DNA from: Agarophyton chilense
Taxonomy: Eukaryota > Rhodophyta > Florideophyceae > Gracilariales > Gracilariaceae
Direction: 5' to 3'
Length of the DNA stretch: 64,000 nt
NCBI GenBank assembly: GCA_030374765.1
Contig: JARGXX010000099.1
Coordinates: 2,480,001-2,544,000 of the forward strand
This document shows, piece after piece, positions 32,427-41,749 of this stretch; the first letter of the stretch is position 1, and each line of letters starts with the position of its first letter. Made by a program: the position numbers and the translations under genes. The notes beneath the pieces were generated by a model, which was not told where the DNA came from, searched no databases, and saw nothing but the letters and a program-made list of their open reading frames with translations.

Positions 32427-33905
32427 ATGGCGAAAAGGGGAGCTCAGCTTTCAAATGTATTGCGAATTACCGATGTAAATGATTTCCTTGCCCCATCTAC
32501 AGCTTGTGTGCTGCCTTTGGAAGGTGGAGCTCAGCCGTCGTCGAATGGAAAAGCTGATGTAATCAAGATTGGTGAAGAACCTATTGGCTCAGTTCTAGCT
32601 CCGATCATTCCTACTGCGACTCCCATTTCTGGAGTTGCAAAGGCAAAAGTTACCATCAGCGATTGCTTAGCCTGTTCCGGTTGCGTGACATCAGCTGAGA
32701 CTGTTCTGTTGTCAAGTGCGAGTCTTGACGCATTCAGAGACTTTGTTCAGCAGAACGATGAGCTTAACACGAATAGATTCTCTATTGTTGCTCTTTCACA
32801 GCAGTCCGTTGCTTCAATAGCAGTACATTTCGGACTGCAAATGACCGAAACAGCCAGGAAACTAACAACGTTTTTGCAACAGGTGCTTGGCGTAGACTTG
32901 GTTCTGGATCTTTCACTTGCACGTCATCTGTCACTACTAGAAGCCAACAGGGAGTTCATTGAACGATTTCGGGCTGGAAAACAGCTTACAATAACCTCGA
33001 GCTGTCCAGGTTGGGTGACGTATGCAGAGAAGACGCAGGGAGATGTAGTTCTGGACTGTGTGTCGTCGGTGCGATCCCCTCAAGGAGTGCTGGCATCATT
33101 AGCTCCACATCTTCGACCCTCGGGCGACAGCAGGCCCACTTGGGTGTGCACAATTATGCCTTGTCATGATAAAAAACTCGAAGCCAGCAGGCCCGAGTTC
33201 GTCCGAAAGGAGAATCACGGACAGACTTCAAAAGAAATTGACTGCGTGTTGACAACTAGTGAGCTCCTGGAGCTTCTAAGAGAGAACCAGTTTGATTTGA
33301 TCTCTGCAGTGGAATCTGACTTAAAGTCGAAATACTCTCCTTCTGATTCTAGTGATTTTGGAGTTGATGTCGGAAGTAGCTCAGGTGGATATGCCGATTT
33401 TATTCTCAGAGCAGCATCGAAGGAGCTATTAGGTGTTAATTTACCTAATGGGAAAATAATCACCAAGAAAGCAAGTAGGTCTGGGGATCTTCTTACCGCT
33501 AGCATTTCTAGCAAGGAGGGCAAAACTCTGACTTTTGCGACGGCGTATGGATTCCGATGCCTACAGACTATTTTGCGAAAGGTACGGCAAGGTGAGTGTA
33601 AGTATGACTACATTGAACTCATGGCATGTCCAGGAGGATGTACAAATGGCGGGGGGCAAATTCCGGCTCCCGAGGATGTCAACGGTGACCTGCGGAGCTG
33701 GAAACATCAAGCAAATAATCATTTGCAAAGGGTCAACTCTGTCTATCAAGATGCCCCAACTGTACCGAACCCGCTCACCATTCCTGTCGTCCAAGACCTG
33801 CATAAAGCTCTACTGTACGAAAAGAGAGAGTCAATTGAACATAGGCCGTTTCTAATGAAGGTTCAGTCCCGAAAAACAGAAAGTTTATCATCGCTTTCAT
33901 GGTAA
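32427..33905 (+). CDS. NAR1: Cytosolic Fe-S cluster assembly factor NAR1 (IOP1, iron-only hydrogenase-like)
   Basis: Single-exon 492-residue frame from an ATG at 32427. The N-terminus has ITDVNDFLAPSTAC (Cys27), then CLACSGC (Cys80, 83, 86), the four ligands of the N-terminal 4Fe-4S cluster. The hydrogenase-like core keeps SSCPGWVTYAEK, TIMPCHDKKLEA, GSSSGGYADFILRAASKE and MACPGGCTNGGGQ, which bind the second cluster. NAR1 has no hydrogenase activity; in the CIA pathway it links the early scaffold to the CIA targeting complex that loads Fe-S clusters onto cytosolic and nuclear proteins such as DNA polymerases and helicases. The C-terminus is short and serine-rich. It converges on CSN5. Confidence 0.95.
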   Translation: MAKRGAQLSNVLRITDVNDFLAPSTACVLPLEGGAQPSSNGKADVIKIGEEPIGSVLAPIIPTATPISGVAKAKVTISDCLACSGCVTSAETVLLSSASLDAFRDFVQQNDELNTNRFSIVALSQQSVASIAVHFGLQMTETARKLTTFLQQVLGVDLVLDLSLARHLSLLEANREFIERFRAGKQLTITSSCPGWVTYAEKTQGDVVLDCVSSVRSPQGVLASLAPHLRPSGDSRPTWVCTIMPCHDKKLEASRPEFVRKENHGQTSKEIDCVLTTSELLELLRENQFDLISAVESDLKSKYSPSDSSDFGVDVGSSSGGYADFILRAASKELLGVNLPNGKIITKKASRSGDLLTASISSKEGKTLTFATAYGFRCLQTILRKVRQGECKYDYIELMACPGGCTNGGGQIPAPEDVNGDLRSWKHQANNHLQRVNSVYQDAPTVPNPLTIPVVQDLHKALLYEKRESIEHRPFLMKVQSRKTESLSSLSW

Positions 33906-34154
33906 CTCTGTAGCTTCAAAGTTTTATTCTTTCGTTGCAGAGCTTACGTATTCTTTTTGGACGTCGTGCAGAAGCAGAAGTGCGAGACGTGATTGATTTG
34001 GACTTACTGGTGAATGAATGGAAAGAAGCCCTTTTTTGAAGGAGAGGAGCGCAAATGTATCGTATGACAGTAGAACTTTCACGTCGTATCTTTAACTCAT
34101 GTTAGATTCATCTAGGAACAGTTAACTCTTGCCATAGTAAACGATGCATGTGAT

Positions 34155-35177
34155 TCAGTTTTGACCGTGTGACGGACTGAACATCGCGTTCTTTATGTAC
34201 ATTGACATGATGGATTGAACATGCTCACTGCAGCATTTTTGAGCATCCTTCGCTATCTGATCGAATTGGCCGCCTCCTTTACGAGAAGCTGATTTCTTCT
34301 CAGACAAAAAGTACCCACTGCGTCCGTGTGGGTTCCCCTTCTCCAATTGTTTTTCGGCTTGTTTGACCTTGTTAGAGATGTCAGTTAGTTGCTGAACTAC
34401 GTAATCCTTGCTTTGTACCAATGGAGACGTTGACAAGGCTCTCGCCCAGTACTTGTTCCACAGAAGATCCAACAATGTGGCATCCAGAGTACTCTTGAAA
34501 TATGATACTTCAAGTGGGTAGTAGTTGTTGCAATGTACACCAAAGTCCTCAATCTTGTTTAGCGGGATGGTTTGGTACTCATTAACTCCTTCTGTAGGCG
34601 GTTTGTATTGGAGAGGGTATGTGCGGAACGCGCCAAGGTCAACCTTCCCCGCGGATATCGTTCGGATAGGATCAACGACAATGGCGAGGAAGGGATCTTC
34701 ATACTGTTGATGGGTGCTCTGGGTCTGTACGTCTATACCACTCAACCAACAACCGTATCCAGGATGTGAATGATACCATCCGATTATATTCTCGCGTCTC
34801 AAGACCTTGTTACATTCCATGCTGTACTGCACAAGAAACTCAGTTGCAGCTTGACCTGCATTAACTCTTGTTTCTGTGCCTTCAACTGGAAGCGGGAAAA
34901 CGTCCATAACGACGAAAGCCCTGCCACAAACCTTTCCCTGCATGGAACCCATTATTTCGATAGAACCACCCGAACGTGCGTGCATGGCCATTTTGATTAA
35001 AGCAACAGCAGATATCTGAACTTCTTTGAACCAGTTTGGGTCCTGTGACCATGGTTTCTTTTCCCGTAACTGCGCCTGTTCTTCATCATCATAAAAATAC
35101 CTGGAATCGTCTCGTTCTGAAGTTTGCGTGATATTGTTTTCGACTTCAAAGGCGCGTCGCGCGTACACCGAGTTCAT
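34155..35177 (-). CDS. CSN5: COP9 signalosome subunit 5 (JAMM deneddylase)
   Basis: Single-exon 340-residue frame from an ATG at 35177. The MPN domain covers about residues 52-190 and has a complete JAMM metalloprotease site: Glu74 in GSIEIMG, and H136, H138, S146 and D149 in [14 protein letters not shown]. The N-terminus ([16 protein letters not shown]) and the segment [20 protein letters not shown] fit CSN5 and not the proteasomal RPN11. The product removes NEDD8 from cullins and so cycles cullin-RING ubiquitin ligases; it is active only inside the signalosome. Its active JAMM contrasts with the dead MPN domain at the end of PRP8 in this window. It diverges from PNGase over 343 bp. Confidence 0.96.
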   Translation of the reverse strand: MNSVYARRAFEVENNITQTSERDDSRYFYDDEEQAQLREKKPWSQDPNWFKEVQISAVALIKMAMHARSGGSIEIMGSMQGKVCGRAFVVMDVFPLPVEGTETRVNAGQAATEFLVQYSMECNKVLRRENIIGWYHSHPGYGCWLSGIDVQTQSTHQQYEDPFLAIVVDPIRTISAGKVDLGAFRTYPLQYKPPTEGVNEYQTIPLNKIEDFGVHCNNYYPLEVSYFKSTLDATLLDLLWNKYWARALSTSPLVQSKDYVVQQLTDISNKVKQAEKQLEKGNPHGRSGYFLSEKKSASRKGGGQFDQIAKDAQKCCSEHVQSIMSMYIKNAMFSPSHGQN

Positions 35178-35520
35178 CGTTCAATCTTCTATGCGCTATA
35201 GCTGATGATTTGATTATGCGACTGAGAGAGCGACAGATGCAAGACGGTTCTAACCCGCTCTACACCGAACGCTAAGGGTTTAGGTGCGCGATGACCAACC
35301 CGAGAAAGATTTTAGAGCGGGGCTATCTGCATCCCTTTGCTCTGTTGTCTCTGTTTCACAAGGGTTACTATTTTCCGAATTGTTTTTTTAAGAATAGGGC
35401 GGTTTTGCCATTCCGAGCACTCTAAGAAGGCGCGTGCTCTTCTCCAGACGGATGATCTAAAGCCATCCGAACGTCCATCATTCCAGTAACCTCCGGCAAG
35501 GTAAAAGGGCTACGAGTAGA
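35178..35520. promoter_or_regulatory. Divergent promoter region CSN5/PNGase
   Basis: A 343-bp spacer between two divergent start codons that must carry both promoters. I see no TATA box at a fixed distance, only a run of T residues near 35384. No gene is visible in it. Confidence 0.35.
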
Positions 35521-36813
35521 ATGGACAACGCATTTACCATGCACGTACTCCCATCCCTATCGTCAGAATGCACTACTGCTCTTAGAATTGATGTCCATCT
35601 CGATGAAACTACGTTATTGGATTTTCGTTATCAGCTGTTTTCTCTCACTGACATTGCTCCTGAGAACGTCTACCTTCAAGCTAACGGCGTGAACATCCAA
35701 CCAAACGACGATGTCGATTCTGAAAAGACTCTTTCAAAAGCTGGCATAACGAAAGAAACTCAGTTGAGGTATTCTGACGGCCCCTTTCAAGAAGCGACCA
35801 AAGCAAAACCAGAGCAACTTGTCAGCTTCGAACAAGTACAGCGGGCGTTGCAGCAAATAAAATTGAACAAAGCACCAGGTCCGGCGGACGCGACCACCGA
35901 AAGATTTCTATCGAGGGTGAAAACATATTGGGAGGCAATTTTGTGGTATGAAGACCCAGCGTTGCAACAGAAAGCACTCAAGGTCGTCCCAGTGGTTCGT
36001 TTGACAGAGTTGGCTCAAGAGGCGTTTGAGAAACGAGAATACCCTAGTCTTCGCCATGCGCTGTTTAAACAGGTTTTGCATTGGTTCAAACACTCCTTTT
36101 ATTCATGGGTAGATGTTCCGGATTGCTGGTCTTGCGGCAAGAAGACAATATTGAAGGAGACCGTACAACCTTCTCCATCTGAAACAAAGCACAAAGCTAA
36201 TCGTACCGAAATCTTTGGTTGTAGTTCATGCGGAGCTGAGTCTCGCTTTCCTCGTTACAATGATGTGGCAAAACTACTGGAGACAAGACGAGGCAGATGT
36301 GGGGAATGGGCGAATGCTTTTACGTTGATCGCCCGTTCTCTCGGATTTCGTGTCCGAGCCGTGCATGACTGGACTGATCACGTATGGACCGAAGTATACC
36401 TCCCAGAAGATTGTTCGGGACGTTGGGTGCATGCAGATTCATGTGAAGATATCATGGATGAACCGTTGTTATACGAAAAAGGATGGGGTAAGAAGTTGAA
36501 CTACTGCATTGCTACCGGAGTGGATGTAGTGCTTGATGTGACCAGAAGATATACCGAGGACTTTGAAACGCTCAAAGAAAGAAGAACGTTGGCAAATGAA
36601 AACCTCTTGCAACAGGGATTATTTTCGTTACATTTGGAATCGATTGCGAGACAAAGCGGGTCAGAACGACAGGATGCTGAAGCCCGATATGCAAAGGAAG
36701 TGAGAGAACTGAACTCTGCGCGCAAAGAGGATGCGGAGGCTGACCTGCCTGGAAGACAGTCAGGCAGCGCGGCATGGGTGCAGTCCAGAGGGGAAGATGG
36801 CTCAAATAAGTAA
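35521..36813 (+). CDS. PNG1: Peptide-N-glycanase (cytosolic deglycosylating amidase)
   Basis: Single-exon 430-residue frame from an ATG at 35521. An N-terminal ubiquitin-like fold (about residues 18-85; LRIDVHLDETTLLDFRYQL, YLQANGVNI) replaces the PUB domain of animal NGLY1. The transglutaminase-like core follows, with a zinc site of two CX2C pairs (C202/C205, C234/C237). The catalytic triad is Cys260 in RRGRCGEWANAF, His287 in HDWTDHVWTEV and Asp306 in WVHADSCED. The C-terminal PAW domain of animal enzymes is absent; the tail is helical and polar. The enzyme removes N-glycans from misfolded glycoproteins exported from the ER before proteasomal breakdown. Confidence 0.93.
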   Translation: MDNAFTMHVLPSLSSECTTALRIDVHLDETTLLDFRYQLFSLTDIAPENVYLQANGVNIQPNDDVDSEKTLSKAGITKETQLRYSDGPFQEATKAKPEQLVSFEQVQRALQQIKLNKAPGPADATTERFLSRVKTYWEAILWYEDPALQQKALKVVPVVRLTELAQEAFEKREYPSLRHALFKQVLHWFKHSFYSWVDVPDCWSCGKKTILKETVQPSPSETKHKANRTEIFGCSSCGAESRFPRYNDVAKLLETRRGRCGEWANAFTLIARSLGFRVRAVHDWTDHVWTEVYLPEDCSGRWVHADSCEDIMDEPLLYEKGWGKKLNYCIATGVDVVLDVTRRYTEDFETLKERRTLANENLLQQGLFSLHLESIARQSGSERQDAEARYAKEVRELNSARKEDAEADLPGRQSGSAAWVQSRGEDGSNK

Positions 36814-37151
36814 CGTGACATGCTTGGAGCTCATAGTAAGAGCGGTTCCGAGCTGCCGAATAACAATAATGACAGAATCAGTCGCAGGACGCTAGAACGA
36901 CATCTCCTGAATGAAAACGCATTATTTACTTGTATCACTCTGATTCATTTCCGAAACATAGTAGTTTTTACAGCTAGTGCTTATTAGTCACATTTGTGCT
37001 AGGAGGTAGCGGTCGGCCGCGTTCACAGCCGTAAGAATACCAAAAAGTGGGGATTCCAAGCAAACATTGTTATTTTGTTAAGGTGAAGGGCGTACCACGA
37101 TGTGAAGGCCAGGCAGCGTTGAACTCTGGCTGTGAAAAGCAGTTTCGGAGC
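36814..37151. other. Convergent spacer between PNGase and the small membrane-protein gene
   Basis: A 338-bp spacer holding two facing 3' ends. I see nothing coding in it apart from short chance frames. Confidence 0.35.
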
Positions 37152-37298
37152 TTAGTTAAGTTTCTTGAGCGGGTCGTTCGCATACAAAAGGGTGTCCGTG
37201 GAAGGGTCCATCGAAGTGAGTGCGAGAACGGAGCCGATAGTTAACAGAATAAGACCAATGCTGCTCCAGAAAACGATTTGAAACATTCCGACGTCCAT
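37152..37298 (-). CDS. 48-residue membrane protein resembling the C-terminus of ATP6AP2 (V-ATPase accessory protein)
   Basis: An ATG at 37298 opens a 49-codon frame. The product has one membrane segment (residues 6-29, FQIVFWSSIGLILLTIGSVL), then TSMDPSTDTLLYANDPLKKLN. In ATP6AP2 (renin receptor) the transmembrane helix is followed by NMDPG-D-IIY and a dilysine-type tail, a close pattern match. The last four residues KKLN form a KKXX ER-retrieval signal. ATP6AP2 aids V-ATPase assembly through this helix. An in-frame stop lies 75 bp upstream, so either this minimal protein is complete or earlier exons join at an AG such as the one near 37318. The start region faces PAP2 head to head. Confidence 0.5.
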   Translation of the reverse strand: MDVGMFQIVFWSSIGLILLTIGSVLALTSMDPSTDTLLYANDPLKKLN

Positions 37299-37582
37299 GA
37301 TGGCTGTGGGTGTGGCTGCAGGGCTACGGAAGCCGTTGCAGGTGAGGAAGATGGCAACAGGGTTTGGTGGATGTCAACGGAAGCGAGAGGGCGGAATGAA
37401 AGATGAGAAACGTGTACGCGTTGTAATTGAATTATGTCTAGATTTTCCTTGGGCGCGGCGAGTGCATCTCCTGCTGTCGATGGCGAAACGCAGAATAGCG
37501 CCATCAGCAGCAATGCGCGGTGAACCTCCAAGAGTAAATCCTCTGTAACTTTCAGCCGCTGAGCTTGTTCCCCTCCCGGTAG
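37299..37582. promoter_or_regulatory. Divergent promoter region, small membrane protein/PAP2
   Basis: A 284-bp spacer between divergent genes. The minus strand is open in another frame and includes MALFCVSPSTAG, which could be part of a leader exon of the small membrane protein, but I cannot connect it with confidence. Confidence 0.3.
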
Positions 37583-38443
37583 ATGACTCAGAAGGTCGGC
37601 TTGTCCTGGCTTCCTCTGCGTCGCAAGGGAAGCGCCGGTCCTGAAAAGAAGATGACCAGACCTACGGAGAAGAACGTACCGTCGCCGTCTGTGAAATGGG
37701 ATGTCCTGGTGTTGCTTCTGCTCACCGTAGTAACAGTATATATCGATTTGTTCGTTCCACCTTATGTACAATCGGTCAACTTGGATGATCCAAACTACAA
37801 ATTTCCTCACATACCAGATATTGTTTCGGACACTGCAGTGATTATAGTTAACTTCTTGGGCCCGTTTCTTGTACTGCTTCTAACTCAAGTGCGAACGATA
37901 AGGTTTATTAGGCCTCTGTTTGTAATATTTGCGTTGTCTCTGGTGGAGTCAAATGTCATAACTATGTTGATTACAACCGTGTTTAAAGTGATCGCTGGAA
38001 GACCACGTCCTTATTTCTCCAGTGTTTGTGAATCGTACGCGCCAGACGTTGAAAATCTTTGTGTAGGTCACGAACGCGCTGTCAGAGAGTCAAGAAAATC
38101 TTTTCCAAGCGGTCATTCATCACTATCGTTCAGCGCTGCCACCTTCGTTTTTCTATACCTCGTGCATCGCCTTCGAATTAGCGAAGCTGGCACTCCAGCC
38201 AGATTAGGCAGGATGGTTTTATCTATTCTTCCATTAATTGGGGCGGGGCTCATTGCTGTATCGAGAACGATTGATTATCATCACCACTATTCGGACGTTG
38301 TTGCTGGCACAGCGCTTGGTGGATTCATTGCGGCGTTCGTATTTTGGGCTCGAACCAATGCCATCTCGAAGGCTATAGAAAGCACAGAAACATGTGAGAA
38401 CGAATATGCACCAGTGGCCACCGTGGACGAGGACTCAGTATGA
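37583..38443 (+). CDS. PAP2-type lipid phosphate phosphatase
   Basis: Single-exon 286-residue frame from an ATG at 37583. Six hydrophobic segments are visible, starting at about residue 40 (DVLVLLLLTVVTVYIDLFV). The three catalytic motifs are complete: KVIAGRPRP near residue 135, SFPSGHSS near 174, and SRTIDYHHHYSDVVAG near 225. The His of the last motif acts as nucleophile and the PSGH His as acid. The order and loop size fit eukaryotic lipid phosphate phosphatases, which hydrolyse phosphatidate, lysophosphatidate or related lipids at the membrane. The N-terminus is basic and the C-terminus acidic (TVDEDSV). Substrate cannot be told from sequence. Confidence 0.9.
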   Translation: MTQKVGLSWLPLRRKGSAGPEKKMTRPTEKNVPSPSVKWDVLVLLLLTVVTVYIDLFVPPYVQSVNLDDPNYKFPHIPDIVSDTAVIIVNFLGPFLVLLLTQVRTIRFIRPLFVIFALSLVESNVITMLITTVFKVIAGRPRPYFSSVCESYAPDVENLCVGHERAVRESRKSFPSGHSSLSFSAATFVFLYLVHRLRISEAGTPARLGRMVLSILPLIGAGLIAVSRTIDYHHHYSDVVAGTALGGFIAAFVFWARTNAISKAIESTETCENEYAPVATVDEDSV

Positions 38444-38807
38444 CTATTGAGCATGGCAAAAAAGGAATGGTACTCTGACCGAGGAATTCACGATGACAGC
38501 TATTCGGAAGTTGAATTTATGCATCTATCTGCAGTGAAATAGAATCTCTCATCTGGAGAAAGCTCAACGGGAGATGACGGTGGTTATGAATAATTGTTGT
38601 TGAAGTGTAGACCGGCTGCGAACTAAAAATGCAAGAAGCATCGTTCCCAACTAAATGATCGCAAAAGTCTCTGCGTTTGCTTGTATGATGGCTCAAACAA
38701 TCTATTTTTACAAAACGAGTGGAGCTGATTATTATCGAAACCATGGTCTCTTGTCGACCACAGACAAGCTGTGGGCGTTTGAGGTGGAGGGAGTTCGAGC
38801 GGAGGTA

Positions 38808-39449
38808 CTATGGGCGGAGATGCCTTCGTAAACAATGATGACAACCTGCACAGCAAAAAAAACCATCATCGTCGAAATAAGAATGATCATGTTGCGGTCT
38901 GATAACAAATGACATATTCTTTTTCGTAAAACAGAAATATGTCAGAGACCTAGTATTCGAACCATCTGCATTCTTTAGAAGGATATACCGATGCCTTAAA
39001 TCACTTACTTTTTCTTCGTTGGATTCTTGACCGGTAATAAGGGACGAGCTGCTTCTTCATCGGGCTCTGGCGCTAACATCGGTTTCACGCGGCACGCTGA
39101 AATATCAAGAGGTCGGCTACAAGGAATTCGGTGTAAGGTCAAGGGAAGGGTACTAACAATGATGCCGATTCTTTGCGTTTCGGCGTTCGCGAAACTGACG
39201 GTGGTAGGCATCCCAATTGAATGCGTGTGTTGCTCCAACGGGTGGTGTTGATGAGGTGGAATCTATCAGTGGCGGAGACTTCCACCTCGATAAGGCTATC
39301 GAGATTGGCGGCTCTAACGGGGTAAGCCCTCTCGCCCTCCCGACAGACAAGTCGACGTGGCCCAAGACCACGGTGCCCCTTGAGGTCCAACCAAAATGCA
39401 GAAGAATTGCATCTCTATCTGCGCCGTGAAACTTTGCTTGTGTTTCCAT
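38808..39449 (-). CDS. Possible three-exon gene of unknown function (39449-39158, 39096-39009, 38898-38808)
   Basis: Splice-like signals on the minus strand are in phase: donor GTTAGT at 39157, acceptor CAG before 39096, donor GTAAGT at 39008, and acceptor TTATCAG before 38898. Joined, they give about 156 residues with METQAKFHGADRDAILLHF at the N-terminus, a middle part PMLAPEPDEEAARPLLPVK, and a Cys-rich end (FDDDGFFCCAGCHHCLRR). An alternative third exon starting after TGCTGTGCAG would give a Pro-rich end, and a small frame with a membrane segment lies in the same place. No family is recognised. The splice signals are the main support; the exon choice may be wrong. Confidence 0.28.
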
Positions 39450-39652
39450 TCCACCTTTCGCAACTCAAAAAGTTGGTAAAATAACTTTCTTTACATAGCA
39501 GGGAGTGAATTCACAGAAAGTTTCACCTGCCTTGACGGTAATCGACAGCACTGAAGACGACGCCATCAAAATCATTGATTCCCACGGTGCTTTGTCACCG
39601 CTAAAGGTCAAGATAGGCTGTACAGACTGATACCCAGGCATTTTCTCACCTG

Positions 39653-40132
39653 TCAAACACGATCAAGGAAGCTTAAAAACTGAAGAACTTTTTTAGTTTT
39701 GAGCGGTACGTTCGGCCATATTTTACTGCATGCAATGGAATTGAAATATTCTTCGATGGCGGTAAGCGGAATGCAATATGTTTCTTGAACGCAGTCTTGA
39801 CCCAATGCATGATAAGAGCAGTTCTCTTCTGTCTGGACCAAACTAGTCTTTTCATCTGAGGGGATTATTCCCGTAATAGAAGCCACCAGGTTGCATTCTT
39901 CTCGGATGCAAGCAATCAATGGCTTGCAATCGATTGCGTTCCATTTCTGTACGGTTCCGTGTTCGTGCGCAAGGCCAATGCATGGAGGGCACACTGGGTC
40001 GCTTCGATGCCCTTTGCAGGACCTCGTCGCATAGCGGGCTGGACTTCTCTGAGTAACTTGTCGTTTACTATTGTTCTCGCCACCATTCCGAGCGTAATTG
40101 TATGAAAACTCATCATAGATATCTAAATACAA
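39653..40132 (-). CDS. Cysteine-rich open frame, no ATG; possible internal exon or relic
   Basis: A 159-codon open frame with regular cysteines (SCKGHRSDPVCPPCIG, CKPLIACIREEC, GQDCVQETYCIPLT, NSIACSKIW), as in secreted disulfide-rich proteins. It has no ATG: the frame opens at TTG within TTCCTTGTATTTAG, which looks like a 3' splice site. Its stop lies just before a donor-like CAGGTGAGAA. Another short frame, with CEFTPCYVKK, follows at 39465-39640. A spliced secreted protein is possible, but only about 110 bp separate it from the MFS gene's end, so its first exon is hard to place. No family recognised. Confidence 0.3.
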   Translation of the reverse strand: MYLDIYDEFSYNYARNGGENNSKRQVTQRSPARYATRSCKGHRSDPVCPPCIGLAHEHGTVQKWNAIDCKPLIACIREECNLVASITGIIPSDEKTSLVQTEENCSYHALGQDCVQETYCIPLTAIEEYFNSIACSKIWPNVPLKTKKVLQFLSFLDRV

Positions 40133-40243
40133 GGAAGAAAGCGCTCAGTATTAACAAGATACATTATAGTTTTCAGGGTACTCTATCTACCTCTCTGTTC
40201 AAATGCTCGGGATCAAAGTGTTGAATTCGCGAACAAAAAGTAA

Positions 40244-41557
40244 TCAATCCGCAGCTTCCACGTCAACAGGCAATTCGCAGTGATGCTCAACAAACTTTGA
40301 CGATTGCGAGAGAGCGTATGAAGCAACAACACCAGTCCCAGCAACCGCGCCCAGCATAAGAAACGAGGCAATGTACTCGCCGGTAATATCTCGTAAAGCA
40401 CCAACTCCCACGTGTATCACACTCATTCCTGTGTTTTCAACTGCCTTATATACGCCAAGCGCGACGGGCACAACACTATCGTCAACAGAAAGAGCCAACG
40501 AACTCATTAAGGTCACGGGAGCTGCTCCGAATCCTATTGCTATAGTCGCTAATCCTATATACAAAAGGGTTGCAGATCCAACTGATTTCATTAACGAAAC
40601 TGAACACAGGACAGCGCCAAGGGCAAGCAAAGCACAACAGCCGGTCAAAATGTACCCTCGACGCCCGGTCCTGTCCTGGATTGCTCCGAACAAGGGAGAC
40701 GTAATGCCGGCGAACAATAGCAACCCTCCTGAAAGCAAACCAGCATGCAAGGGATTCCATCCAAATGATGTTTGAAAAGCATCTGGAGCAAAGTGTAACA
40801 GAGTGAACACGACGCATGCAACTGCTAACCAATCATACGATATGAGCCAAAATGGAATTGTAAGCTTTCCTATCATAGAACCCAAAAGACCTAGGGAGAA
40901 CGCTCCAGGAGACGAAATAGTTTGCGTGTTCAATCTGGAATACGCTATGGTTGCGAGAAATGGTGGTATGCAGAAAAACACCGAACACCACATGGCAAAG
41001 TTCAGACCATAACCATCATAGAATATAGCTGGAAGGGTCAACCCAGTAAAAGAGGCCAATCTACTTATGAGAAGCATTATACCAAAGCCAATTCCAGAGT
41101 GTGATCGAAAGCATCGCGCGATAATGGCGCCTTGAAGAGTTGTAAGTGCCCCATCGCACAAACCAAACAAAAAACGACCAACCAAAAGAAGCCCGTACGA
41201 AGAATGCCCAACTGCAACCGCACATAGCACTGTGGAAAGCATGATAAAAGAGGAAAGAAGAATAGCTGTCGGTGGATAAGGAAAGCAACTCAGTGCTACA
41301 CCTGATACGATTGGCAAAACAATGCCGGGAATTGCTTGTGAAGAGAACAAAAGTCCATATCTGGTTCGTTCCAAACTAAGGTTTTGAATGATTGCTGGAC
41401 CCAGGGCAGAGAGGGAATGTTTATTATAATGAGATCCAATTGTGATGAGCGACGTTGTGAAAAGCAATATGCTGCTCTTGTACACATTATCGGTAGGTGA
41501 AGTTTCAGAATCTTGTGGTGATATCGTATGGTAGCTTTCCTTTGAGCGCCTAGTCAT
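40244..41557 (-). CDS. Major facilitator superfamily transporter, MFSD1-like
   Basis: Single-exon 437-residue frame from an ATG at 41557 with about 12 hydrophobic segments. The first half has YNKHSLSALGPAIIQNLSLE, SQAIPGIVLPIVSGV and GRFLFGLCDGALTTLQGAII. The loop signature between helices 8 and 9 is GAIQDRTGRRG, and ENTGMSVIHVGVGALRD lies near the end. The pattern resembles MFSD1, a lysosomal dipeptide exporter in animals, but the resemblance is at superfamily-branch level and the substrate here is unknown. The N-terminus is short and hydrophilic; the C-terminus is acidic (ELPVDVEAAD). Confidence 0.8.
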   Translation of the reverse strand: MTRRSKESYHTISPQDSETSPTDNVYKSSILLFTTSLITIGSHYNKHSLSALGPAIIQNLSLERTRYGLLFSSQAIPGIVLPIVSGVALSCFPYPPTAILLSSFIMLSTVLCAVAVGHSSYGLLLVGRFLFGLCDGALTTLQGAIIARCFRSHSGIGFGIMLLISRLASFTGLTLPAIFYDGYGLNFAMWCSVFFCIPPFLATIAYSRLNTQTISSPGAFSLGLLGSMIGKLTIPFWLISYDWLAVACVVFTLLHFAPDAFQTSFGWNPLHAGLLSGGLLLFAGITSPLFGAIQDRTGRRGYILTGCCALLALGAVLCSVSLMKSVGSATLLYIGLATIAIGFGAAPVTLMSSLALSVDDSVVPVALGVYKAVENTGMSVIHVGVGALRDITGEYIASFLMLGAVAGTGVVASYALSQSSKFVEHHCELPVDVEAAD

Positions 41558-41749
41558 GATTCTCGCAGCGACCTGTCCGGTCTTGAGACGCTCTTCTTAA
41601 TCTGGAACAGAGATGGGAACAGGAGACTTCGCTTTCCACAGCATCAAAAACGCGGAGATTTGGTCCTAAACTGGTCAGTGGTCCATTCGTTCCAAATTAA
41701 TCAGTTGCACTTCGGAAGAGGAATTCCAGACCAAATATTCCGGAACATA

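Noticed and set aside
37241-37810. 189-codon minus frame opposite the PAP2 start
   Set aside because: It overlaps conserved PAP2 coding sequence and is out of frame with the ATP6AP2-like peptide; most of it is a shadow.
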